DNA of 64,000 nt from JAVBJV01 sp031555315 (GTDB taxonomy: Bacteria > Pseudomonadota > Alphaproteobacteria > Acetobacterales > Acetobacteraceae): assembly GCA_031555315.1 (NCBI GenBank), contig JAVBUO010000001.1, positions 6,645-70,644 of the forward strand, in the 5' to 3' direction. The position numbers and the translations under genes are program-made. The notes under the pieces were generated by a model. It worked only from the letters and a program-made list of their open reading frames with translations, did no database searches and had not been told where the DNA came from. Below are positions 42,666-51,881 of this stretch, in pieces (positions within the stretch are counted from its first letter, which is position 1; the number at the start of each line of letters is the position of its first letter).

Positions 42666-43229
42666 ATGAAACAGCAGGCGAACCTCATTCGTGCAGGCCA
42701 GGTCATCGAACACGGAGGCCGCCGCTGGACGGTACTGAAGCAGCAGATCATTACCCCCGGCAAAGGCGGCGCCTTCATCCAGGTGGAAATGCGCGACCTA
42801 AAAACCGGCAACAAGACCAACGAGCGCTGGCGCACCGCCGATACCGTCGAACGGCTGATGACGGAAGACAAGGAATTCACCTATTCCTATACCGATGGCG
42901 ACAACCTGGTGTTCATGGATCCGGAAACCTTCGAACAGACGATGATCCCCGCCTCGCTGCTGGGCGATGGCGTCGCGTTCCTGCAGGACAACATGACGGT
43001 CAACGTCAATCTGGTGGAAGGCGAACCGGTCGCCATCCAGTTGCCGCCGAACGTGGTGCTGGAGATCGTCGAGGCCGACCCGGTGGTGAAGGGGCAGACG
43101 GCGTCGTCGTCTTACAAGCCCGCCATGCTGTCGAACGGGGTGAAGACCATGGTGCCGCCGTTCATCGAGGCCGGCGAGAAAGTGGTGATCCGCACGGAAG
43201 ACTCATCCTACGTCGAACGCGCGAAGTAA
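42666..43229 (+). CDS. efp: Translation elongation factor P
   Basis: A 187-residue EF-P with three domains. The loop TPGKGGAF places the modifiable Lys at residue 33 (Lys34 in E. coli). The middle and C-terminal OB domains include SYTDGDNLVFMDPETFE and YKPAMLSNGVKTMVPPF. EF-P relieves ribosome stalling at polyproline. A Lys in this loop and the adjacent epmA and epmB genes fit beta-lysylation. It starts 51 bases after epmB. Confidence 0.97.
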   Translation: MKQQANLIRAGQVIEHGGRRWTVLKQQIITPGKGGAFIQVEMRDLKTGNKTNERWRTADTVERLMTEDKEFTYSYTDGDNLVFMDPETFEQTMIPASLLGDGVAFLQDNMTVNVNLVEGEPVAIQLPPNVVLEIVEADPVVKGQTASSSYKPAMLSNGVKTMVPPFIEAGEKVVIRTEDSSYVERAK

Positions 43230-43235
43230 TCCGCC

Positions 43236-44072
43236 GTGATCCGTCTGTCGCCGCATCTGTCGGTCATGCACGCAGCCGTCCGCGCGGCGGCAAAGCGTCT
43301 GCTGCGTGATTTCTCGGAAGTCGAGAAGCTGCAGGTCAGCATGAAGGGCCCGTCCGACTTCGTCAGTCAGGCCGACCTGCGGGCCGAGGAAACGCTGAAG
43401 ACCGAGCTCGACCGCGCCCGCCCCGGCTATGCTTTCCTGATGGAGGAAAGCGGCGCGTCCGGGTCCGACAACTGGGCGTGGCGCTGGATCGTCGATCCGC
43501 TGGACGGCACCACCAACTTCCTGCACGGCATTCCGCACTGGGCGATCAGTCTGGGGCTGGAACGCCGCCTGCCGGAAGGCGGCTCGGAAATCGCCGCGGG
43601 CGTCGTATATTCGCCGGTCAACGACGAGATGTTCTGGGCGGAGAAAGGCGGCGGCGCGTTTCTGAACGACCGGCGCATCCGTGTCTCTTCGCGCAAGGAC
43701 TTGCGCGAGGCAGTGTTCGCCACCGGTATTCCGTTCGGCGCAGCACCCCGCAAGGCGGAGTTTCTGCGCATCCTGAACCGTGTGATGCCACAGGTGGCGG
43801 GCGTGCGGCGCATGGGGGCGGCGGCGCTCGACCTCGCCTGGGTCGCGGCGGGGCGTTACGAAGGCTACTGGGAACTGGGGCTGAAACCGTGGGACATGGC
43901 GGCGGGTCTGCTGATCGTCCAGGAAGCCGGCGGTTTCGTGACCGGACCGGACGACCGCGCACCGCTGGACAGCGGCGACGTGGTGGCCGGTGTGCCTGTC
44001 CTGCACCCCAGATTGCGCGAGATCGTCAATGACGGGATCGCCGCCCAGGCCAGGCAGAAAACAGAAACATAA
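43236..44072 (+). CDS. suhB: Inositol monophosphatase family protein (SuhB-like)
   Basis: A 278-residue Mg-dependent phosphatase. Metal-binding motifs are EESG (about 67-70), WIVDPLDGTTNF (about 83-94) and a late WELGLKPWDMAAGLLIVQEAGG. The start is GTG at 43236, 6 bases after efp, followed by a second hydrophobic start region typical of SuhB. Substrate could be inositol phosphate, other polyol phosphates or an rRNA-processing role as for SuhB; this cannot be settled here. Confidence 0.92.
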   Translation: MIRLSPHLSVMHAAVRAAAKRLLRDFSEVEKLQVSMKGPSDFVSQADLRAEETLKTELDRARPGYAFLMEESGASGSDNWAWRWIVDPLDGTTNFLHGIPHWAISLGLERRLPEGGSEIAAGVVYSPVNDEMFWAEKGGGAFLNDRRIRVSSRKDLREAVFATGIPFGAAPRKAEFLRILNRVMPQVAGVRRMGAAALDLAWVAAGRYEGYWELGLKPWDMAAGLLIVQEAGGFVTGPDDRAPLDSGDVVAGVPVLHPRLREIVNDGIAAQARQKTET

Positions 44073-44172
44073 AATTCAACAAAAACAGTTCAATGAAACG
44101 TTTTTTTAGAGTAACAAAATCGCTGCGCTTAACCGTTGCCGTCGAATATAAAACTGCACAATCCGTGAATCT

Positions 44173-44200
44173 GACCTATAAGATTATCAATCTTTAGGTC
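44173..44200. promoter_or_regulatory. Hairpin/inverted repeat just upstream of the OmpA-like gene
   Basis: GACCTATAAGAT (44173-44184) and ATCTTTAGGTC (44190-44200) form an 11-bp stem with one bulged T and a 5-base loop, 14 bases before the ATG at 44215. There is no T run after it, so it is unlikely to be a terminator. It may be an operator or a leader structure of the three-gene envelope module. The surrounding 140 bases are unusually AT-rich. Confidence 0.4.
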
Positions 44201-44214
44201 AGGCACTTCGTGGA

Positions 44215-44877
44215 ATGCTCGGGAAACAGTTGAACATTCAGGCTGCCATTCTGTCTTCTGGCATACTGTTCTGTGCCATGGCATACGCACAGACCATATC
44301 GGCCCCCGAACACAGTCTACGCATTCCAGAAATGAGCGACATTCCCGCCGCCCCGGTGCTGGACCCGCTGCAGACGCCGCAGGCCGTGCATGTGGACCGC
44401 TCGCCTGCCTCGCCTCCTTCCTTGGCCGCCAGCCCTGTCTCCACAGTTCCCGCCCCCCAGCGCCAGGCAGAAGACCAGACCGTTAGGCCGACGCCTGCAG
44501 GTACTGCCGCATCTCGGGCTGGGGCAGCGGCCTCGGCCTATGCCCGACAGATCGTCAACGGCATTCGCATCATCCTGCCGTCCAAGGAAGCCAGCGCCCC
44601 GCCGGGCGGCGCAATCCCGGCATTGCAGGCTTTTCTGCGCGCCATTCCGGACGGCAACACTAGCCGTATCACCGTTTCCGCCTATGCCAGCGGGACAACC
44701 GAAGATGTCTCGACACCGCGCCGTCTGTCGTTGCAACGTGCGCGGGCGGTACAGGAAATCCTGGTCGGGGCCGGCGCCGATCCCCGGCGAATCGACCTTC
44801 GGCCGATGGGAATCGCCACGACCGATGCCAACATACCGGACCGCATCGACATAACGCTTGGGGTAACACCACGATGA
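44215..44877 (+). CDS. Periplasmic OmpA-like domain protein, first gene of the MotA/MotB-like module
   Basis: A 220-residue protein. It has a signal peptide cleaved after AMAYA (residue 25), then a Pro/Ala/Ser-rich linker to about 95, and an OmpA-like fold. In that fold VSAYASGTTEDVSTPRRLSLQRARAVQEIL resembles the peptidoglycan-binding helix, and RIDLRPMGIATTDAN the following strand. The usual Asp of the GHTD-type motif is replaced (YASGT), so peptidoglycan binding is uncertain. Its stop overlaps the next start by 4 bases. Confidence 0.75.
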   Translation: MLGKQLNIQAAILSSGILFCAMAYAQTISAPEHSLRIPEMSDIPAAPVLDPLQTPQAVHVDRSPASPPSLAASPVSTVPAPQRQAEDQTVRPTPAGTAASRAGAAASAYARQIVNGIRIILPSKEASAPPGGAIPALQAFLRAIPDGNTSRITVSAYASGTTEDVSTPRRLSLQRARAVQEILVGAGADPRRIDLRPMGIATTDANIPDRIDITLGVTPR

Positions 44878-46019
44878 CCAACCCGATACACTACCTCTGG
44901 CGGATGCTGATCTTTCTGGCCATCGTCGCCGGGGTGGCGTTCCTGCTGCATAAAACCCTGATGATGGCGTTCGCGGCCAATCCGGTTCTGGATGCGGTCA
45001 TCCTTCTGGTGCTGTTCCTGGGCATTCTGTGGAATTTCCGCCAGGTGCTGCGGCTGCGGCGTGAAGTGAACTGGGTAAAGACCTTTCAGACCAGCCGGAC
45101 GGCATTGTCGGCCATCCCCGCCCCGCGCCTGCTGGCGCCGATGGCGTCGATGCTGGCGACACGCATGAAGAAGGCACCGGACGGCGACGAGCGTGTCACC
45201 TTGTCGCCGCCTGCCATGCGCAGCATGCTGGATTCCATCCAGAGCCGCCTGGACGAAAGCCGCGAGCTGTCGCGCTATATGACCGGGCTGATGATCTTCC
45301 TCGGCCTGCTGGGAACGTTCTGGGGCCTGCTGCTGACGGTGGGCAGCGTAGGCGACGTGATCGCCGGCATGTCGGTGGGCTCCGGTGACGTCAGCGCCAT
45401 GTTCGACCAGTTGAAGAATGGCCTGGCGCAGCCGCTGCGGGGCATGGGCACGGCGTTCAGCGTCTCGATGCTCGGCCTGTCGGGCGCACTGGTGCTCGGC
45501 TTTCTCGATCTCACGGCAGGACAGGCGCAGAACCGCTTCTTCAACGAGCTCGAGGAATGGCTGGCCGGGCTGACCCGCCTGTCGTCCGGCGCGCTGAGCG
45601 ATGGCGATGCCAATGTGCCGTTCTATGTGCAGTCACTGCTGGAACAGACTGCCGAGAACATGGAAAGCCTGCAACGTATTCTGGCGCGCGGCGAGGACAG
45701 CCGGCGCGAAAGCAGCCATGCGGTGCTGGCGCTGGCTGAACGGCTCGGCGTGATGACGGAATCGATGCGCGCCAACCAGCAATTGATGCTGCACATCGCC
45801 GAAAGCCAGCAGGCGTTGGCGCCGCTGTTCCAGCGCCTCGCCCAGCAGGGCTCCGCCGACGACGGCGTCCGTCAGCATCTGCGCAATATCGAAACCACAC
45901 TGGCCCGTCTGTTGAGCAGCATGGAACAGGGCCGCGGCGAAATGACCGGCGAGATCCGCAACGAGATCCGCCTGCTGACCCGCACCATCGAACACATTTC
46001 CCAAGAAACGTCGCAGTAA
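44874..46019 (+). CDS. MotA/TolQ/ExbB-type ion channel protein, function unknown
   Basis: A 381-residue membrane protein. Two N-terminal helices (about 9-30 and 37-53) are followed by a cytoplasmic part. The MotA-like core helices are GLMIFLGLLGTFWGLLLTVG (about 140-160) and GTAFSVSMLGLSGALVLGFL (about 192-211). A long predicted coiled coil runs from about 245 to the end. It is expected to pair with the next gene product as a proton-driven unit. It is not a flagellar MotA by length or context. It overlaps the OmpA-like gene by 4 bases and is 3 bases from its partner. Confidence 0.85.
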   Translation: MTNPIHYLWRMLIFLAIVAGVAFLLHKTLMMAFAANPVLDAVILLVLFLGILWNFRQVLRLRREVNWVKTFQTSRTALSAIPAPRLLAPMASMLATRMKKAPDGDERVTLSPPAMRSMLDSIQSRLDESRELSRYMTGLMIFLGLLGTFWGLLLTVGSVGDVIAGMSVGSGDVSAMFDQLKNGLAQPLRGMGTAFSVSMLGLSGALVLGFLDLTAGQAQNRFFNELEEWLAGLTRLSSGALSDGDANVPFYVQSLLEQTAENMESLQRILARGEDSRRESSHAVLALAERLGVMTESMRANQQLMLHIAESQQALAPLFQRLAQQGSADDGVRQHLRNIETTLARLLSSMEQGRGEMTGEIRNEIRLLTRTIEHISQETSQ

Positions 46020-46022
46020 GAC

Positions 46023-47303
46023 ATGGCATCCGGTTTTTCCCGCAGGTCGCGTGGCAACGGGCTGGATGCCTGGCCCGGTTACGTGGATGCACTGTCGGTC
46101 CTGCTGATGGTGATCGTCTTCGTGCTGCTGGTGTTCGTCAGTGCACAGGGTTTTCTGACCGCCGCTCTGTCGGGGCGCGATCGCGCGCTCGACCGTCTGA
46201 ACCAGCAGATCTCGGAACTGACCGAGGTACTGGCACTCGAACGCGGCCAGTCCGAAGAACTGCGCCTGTCGCTCGCCCAGTTGACGCGTGACCTGCAAAG
46301 CGTAACCGACGCCCGCGACACGCTGAACCGGCAGATCGCGGCCTTGCGCGCCGAGCAGGCCGCCACAGCGAGCGAACGCGACACATTGCGCAGCGAACGC
46401 GATACCCTGCACGGGCAGCTCTCGGACGCCACCACACAGATGCAGGCGGCCAGCGAGCGCGCGGCACAGTTGGAAGAAACCCTGACCACGACGCGCGAAC
46501 AGGCCGAATCCCAGGCGCGCGAGGCCGCCAGCCTGGCCGAGCAGGTGCGCGCCCTGACCGCCCTGCGCGACGAGCTTGAACGCGCAGCGCAGGATGCTGC
46601 CGCCCGCGACATGACCGACGAGGACCGTCAGGCCGCCCTCAACGCACAGCTCGCCGAGGAACGCCGTCTGTCGGAAAGCGCGCGCGCCCAGGTCGCGTTG
46701 CTGAACCGGCAGATGGACGAGCTGCGCGCCCAACTGGTGCAGATATCGGCGGCGCTCGAAGCCGCGGAAAACGCCGACCGGGAAAAGGAAGTCCAGATCG
46801 CCAATCTCGGCAGCCGCCTGAACGCGGCGCTGGCCCAACGTGTCGAGGAACTGCAGCGTTACCGGTCCGACTTTTTCGGCCGGCTGCGCGACGTGCTCGG
46901 CAACCGTCCGGGCGTGCAGATCGTCGGCGACCGTTTCGTGTTCCAGAGCGAGGTACTGTTCCCGTCCGGCAGCGCCGAACTCAGCGAGGCCGGTCAGGAA
47001 CAGATCCGCCAACTGGCCGCCACGCTGAAAGAACTGATCACCCAACTGCCAGCTGATCTGCCCTGGGTGCTGCGCGTCGACGGGCACGCCGACCGCACAC
47101 CGGTGTCGCGGGGTTTTGCCTCGAACTGGGAACTGTCCACCCAGCGCGCGATCAATGTCGTGAAGCTGCTGGTCGCCGAGGGGATTCCCGCCAACCGCCT
47201 GGCCGCCGCCGGGTTCGGCGAATTCCAGCCGGTCGATGCTGCCAACACGCTGGAAGCCTTCGCGCGCAACCGCCGTATCGAACTGCGGCTGACGGATCGC
47301 TGA
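46023..47303 (+). CDS. MotB-like OmpA-family protein with long coiled coil
   Basis: A 426-residue protein. A single N-terminal helix (about 23-45) begins PGYVDALSVLL; Asp22 is placed like the proton-carrying Asp of MotB/ExbD. A very long coiled coil with leucine heptads runs from about 50 to 270. The C-terminal OmpA domain includes VLFPSGSAELSEAGQEQ, VDGHADRTPV and EAFARNRRIELRL, intact peptidoglycan-binding residues. The pair resembles ion-driven MotAB/ZorAB complexes that span to the cell wall, but flagellar and defence partners are absent here. Confidence 0.88.
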   Translation: MASGFSRRSRGNGLDAWPGYVDALSVLLMVIVFVLLVFVSAQGFLTAALSGRDRALDRLNQQISELTEVLALERGQSEELRLSLAQLTRDLQSVTDARDTLNRQIAALRAEQAATASERDTLRSERDTLHGQLSDATTQMQAASERAAQLEETLTTTREQAESQAREAASLAEQVRALTALRDELERAAQDAAARDMTDEDRQAALNAQLAEERRLSESARAQVALLNRQMDELRAQLVQISAALEAAENADREKEVQIANLGSRLNAALAQRVEELQRYRSDFFGRLRDVLGNRPGVQIVGDRFVFQSEVLFPSGSAELSEAGQEQIRQLAATLKELITQLPADLPWVLRVDGHADRTPVSRGFASNWELSTQRAINVVKLLVAEGIPANRLAAAGFGEFQPVDAANTLEAFARNRRIELRLTDR

Positions 47304-47927
47304 ATGGTGCACATCGTCGACCATCCCCTCGCCCAGGCGAAACTCACCCGGTTGCGCCGGATCGACACGACGACACCGGCATTCCGGCATACGCTGCGTG
47401 AACTCGCCACATTTCTGGCCATCGAAGTGACCCGCGATCTGCCGATCACCCATACGCCGGTCACCACCCCCGTCGCGCCGATGATGGCGCCGGTGCTGGC
47501 CGCGCCGATCCCGTGTCTGGTGTCGATCCTGCGCGCCGGCGAAGGGCTGCTGGAAGGGTTCCTCGACGTTCTCGACGATGCACCGGTCGCGCATATCGGT
47601 GCATACCGCGACCATGCCACGCTGGAAGCCGTCGAGTATTACTTCAAGGCTCCTTCCGATATCGCCCAGCGCGGCGCCATCGTGATCGACCCGATGCTGG
47701 CGACCGGCAATACCGCGGTGGCCGCCGTCGCCCGCCTGAAAAAGGCCGGTGTTCACAACATCCGCTTCGCCTCGGTGCTGGCCGCACCCGAGGGCGTGCG
47801 CGCTCTGGCCGCAACACACCCGGATGTTGAAATCTGGACCATATCGCTCGACGAGCGCCTGAACGAGAACGGCTATATCGTCCCCGGCCTCGGCGACGCG
47901 GGCGACCGCGCGTTCGGAACCCTCTGA
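47304..47927 (+). CDS. upp: Uracil phosphoribosyltransferase
   Basis: A 207-residue type I PRTase. The PRPP-binding loop is VIDPMLATGNTA, and the uracil-binding C-terminus reads ENGYIVPGLGDAGDRAFGT. It converts uracil and PRPP to UMP (pyrimidine salvage). Its ATG directly follows the stop of the MotB-like gene, so it is likely read from the same message. Confidence 0.96.
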   Translation: MVHIVDHPLAQAKLTRLRRIDTTTPAFRHTLRELATFLAIEVTRDLPITHTPVTTPVAPMMAPVLAAPIPCLVSILRAGEGLLEGFLDVLDDAPVAHIGAYRDHATLEAVEYYFKAPSDIAQRGAIVIDPMLATGNTAVAAVARLKKAGVHNIRFASVLAAPEGVRALAATHPDVEIWTISLDERLNENGYIVPGLGDAGDRAFGTL

Positions 47928-47984
47928 CGCACAGCAATGCTGCGGGTCGCCCATATCTGGAAAACGCCTTCTGCGCTTTTGCAG

Positions 47985-48265
47985 CATGCAGATGGCGGCA
48001 AGAAAACCGTGAACTCCCTCAAGGAAATAGCCGCAGCCAGGGGCTGTACACCGGCGCAACCCGCCGTTTCCTGGCTCCCTCCCGCGGCGATGATATCGTC
48101 CCGTTGCTCGGTATGAGCCGACGCACCCGCGTGCCTGAAAACCTCCAGGTTCTTGACATCGTTCTTACTGCCAGGGAACTAGATGCACTGGACCGAGCCT
48201 TCGCACCGGGCGCCATCAAGGGAGACCGCTATCCCGAGATGGTCATAAACCTCGCGGCGCGCTGA
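47985..48265 (+). pseudogene. C-terminal relic of an aldo/keto reductase (truncated and frameshifted)
   Basis: The stretch between upp and the rhodanese gene codes for the last third of an aldo/keto reductase in two frames. One frame reads SLKEIAAARGCTPAQPAVSWL from about 48012. Just after it (around 48074-48080) homology moves one frame over to SRGDDIVPLLGMSRRTRVPE, then LTARELDALDRAFAPGAIKG and DRYPEMVINLAAR to a stop at 48263-48265. The N-terminal two thirds, including the catalytic Tyr region, is absent. It explains an otherwise gene-free gap of about 380 bases. Confidence 0.75.
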
Positions 48266-48306
48266 GAAGACGAACCACCCATGAACCTTTGCAGGAAACA
48301 TCCCTT

Positions 48307-48831
48307 ATGCCTCTGAAACCCATTTCTCCGCAGGCCGCGCAGACGCTTCTCGATCAGGGTGCGATTCTGATCGATATCCGCACCGCCGACGAACACGCCC
48401 GCGAACGGATCGCCCAGGCCCGGCGCGTATCGGTCGATCAGGCGGCCGGCGGTGCGTTATCCGCCGAGGTTGCGTCGGCCGTCATCTTCCACTGCCGCTC
48501 CGGCAACCGCACGCAGATCAACGCCCAGATACTCGGCACCTGCACGGTCCGCGACGCCTATATGCTCGAAGGCGGGCTGGATGCCTGGAAGAAGGCCGGG
48601 CTGCCGGTGATAACCGACGCCTCCCAACCGCTGGAGCTGCAGCGCCAGGTACAGATTGCCGCAGGTTCGATCATCCTGCTCGGTGTGATTCTGGGGGCGA
48701 CGGTTTCGCCATGGTTTTACGCCCTGTCGGGTTTCGTCGGGGCAGGTCTGATATTTGCCGGTATCTCGGGCTTCTGCGGTCTGGCCCGCGTGCTCGCGAA
48801 GATGCCGTGGAACCGCAGGGCCGCGGCGTGA
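48307..48831 (+). CDS. Rhodanese-domain membrane protein
   Basis: A 174-residue protein. The N-terminal rhodanese domain has ILIDIRTADEHARERI and the active-site Cys63 in FHCRSGNRTQ. The C-terminus (about 120-165) has two hydrophobic helices of the DUF2892 type (GSIILLGVILGATVSPWFYAL). A sulfurtransferase or redox role at the inner membrane is inferred. AGGAAA lies upstream of the ATG at 48307; an earlier TTG start is less likely. Confidence 0.88.
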   Translation: MPLKPISPQAAQTLLDQGAILIDIRTADEHARERIAQARRVSVDQAAGGALSAEVASAVIFHCRSGNRTQINAQILGTCTVRDAYMLEGGLDAWKKAGLPVITDASQPLELQRQVQIAAGSIILLGVILGATVSPWFYALSGFVGAGLIFAGISGFCGLARVLAKMPWNRRAAA

Positions 48832-48838
48832 AGCCGGG

Positions 48839-49380
48839 TTACAGCGCCTGCCCGTGCACCTTGCGGCGCAGTTCCTCGACACGTGATCGGCCGTTCTCCA
48901 TGCGCGGATAAATCTCCAGCGCCGCTTCCAGCGCCCGCAATGCCGCAGGCAGGTCGTGCCGCTCCTCGTTCAAGCGGGAAAGCAGATCCAGTGCCGCGAA
49001 ATGCCGGGCATCGCGGCGTAATACCTGCTGAATGTCGAGCATCGCGTTGTCGATCTCGCCCAGCCCGGCATAGGCCTGCGCGCGTCTGTACCAGGCATCC
49101 ACACAATCGGGCGACAAATCGACCGCCGCCGTGAAATCCGCTGCGGCATCGCCCCACGCCTCTGCTTCCATGTTACGCAGACCGCGCTGGATCAGCAGCG
49201 CCGCCGCCGGGGACGCCGCACTCTGCCATGCCGTCCAGATGCGTTCGGCGACCAGACTGGCCGCATCGTCGGTTTCAGCCGCCTTCAGCGTGGCGTACAA
49301 CTGCGTCAGATCCGCGGCGCGTCCCTGCGCCTGCACCAGCACCGGCGCGCAAAGCGCGGCCCCAAAAGCGATCCACGTCT

Positions 49381-49384
<4 letters not shown>
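48839..49384 (-). CDS. Secreted TPR-repeat protein
   Basis: A 181-residue protein. It has a signal peptide (MKTWIAFGAALCAPVLVQAQ) and then TPR units, the clearest being WGDAAADFTAAVDLSPDCVDA with WYRRAQAYAGLGEIDNAMLD, and a second of similar type. Probably periplasmic and protein-binding. Its start overlaps the glcF stop by 4 bases, so it is the last gene of the glcDEF unit, a placement common in alphaproteobacteria but of unknown purpose. Confidence 0.85.
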
Positions 49385-50675
<1,291 letters not shown>

Positions 50676-50676
<1 letters not shown>

Positions 50677-51881
50677 CAGTCGCTTCCCTTCACGGCCGGG
50701 CGTGCAAATACATTGTCCGGGTCCAGCGCCGCCTGTACGCGCGCTGCGATCCGCGCCAGCGGTTCCGGTTCCGGCGGGATCACCGCCACAGCCCCGCGCA
50801 GCGTATCCGGAGCACGCCACAGCGCCCACGTGCCGCCCGCCAGCGCCGCCGCCGCCGAGATCGCCGTGTGCACCGCGACCGTCGCCGGCCCGGCGATCCA
50901 GACCAGCCCGCCGCCCCAGTCCATAAAGCCGCGCGCCCCCAGCGCGGGTAGCGCCGCCATGACATCCGGCCCCGAAGACGGCCGCACCGAGACACGCCAG
51001 ATCGCCTCGTCACCGTCCGGCGCCAGCGGCAACGCATCGCGCACCGCATGCCAGATCGCCTGGTTCTTCTGCGGGTCGGTCAGCAGCGTCGCCTCGCCGA
51101 AATGCCTCAGGCCGTCCTGCAGACGCGCGCTGCGATAGGCGACGGATTCCGTAAAATCCTCAAGACGCAGCAGAGTGACGGAAGTGCCCAGCCCGATATG
51201 CGCGGCCGCCTCGACGGGCAGATACGCCGCCCCGCTCACGCCGTACGGCGAGCCCAGCCCGGCCGACAATGCCGCCACCGCCGATGCCGCATCCTGGCGG
51301 GGAATCATCACCGTCGCGCTCGCCTGCGCAGCGGGCAGCACCTTCAGCGTGATCTCGCTCAGCACCGCCAGCGTGCCGTAACTGCCGGTCAGCAGCTTGC
51401 ACAGATCGAGCCCGGTGACATTCTTCAGCACGCGCCCGCCGGAACGGATCACCTCGCCCAGACCGTTGACGGCGCGGATGCCGAGCACGTGATCGCGCGT
51501 CGCGCCCAGCGCGATGCGGCGCGGGCCGGACAGATTGCACGCGACGATCCCACCCAGCGTCTGCGCACCGCCACGGAACATCCAGGAAAAATCCGGCGGC
51601 TCCGAAATCAGCTGCTGGCCCTTTTCCGCCAGTGCCGCCTCGATCGTGCGCAATTCGGTTCCCGCATGCGCCGACAGCACCAGCTCCTGCGGCGAATACA
51701 GCGAGATTCCCGCATGGTTTCGCGTCGACAGGATACGCGCTGCGGTCTTCGCATACAGCATGCCGCGCTTGCTGCCATTGCCTTCAATCGCCAGCGTGGA
51801 CCCGGCGGCGCGCGCATCGCGCACCCGCGCGGCAATCGCGGCTTCGTCGGCGGGCGTTTCGATCTGCATCGTACCGGTCAT
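50676..51881 (-). CDS. glcE: Glycolate oxidase FAD-binding subunit GlcE
   Basis: A 401-residue FAD-linked protein. It has the PCMH FAD-binding fold (LSAHAGTELRTIEAALAEKG, TLGGIVACNLSGPRRIALG, GSYGTLAVLSEITLKV). GlcE is shorter than GlcD and needed for activity of the complex. The start overlaps the glcD stop by 4 bases. The order glcD-glcE-glcF with overlaps indicates one operon. Confidence 0.94.

Noticed and set aside
44215..47303. Zorya anti-phage system
   Set aside because: The MotA/MotB-like pair resembles ZorAB in plan, but no ZorC/ZorD or ZorE-type gene follows and upp and housekeeping genes flank it, so a defence label is not supported.
45633..48059. An 808-codon minus-strand frame opposite the MotA/MotB-like genes and upp
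   Set aside because: It has no recognisable domain and mirrors the codon bias of three supported plus-strand genes.
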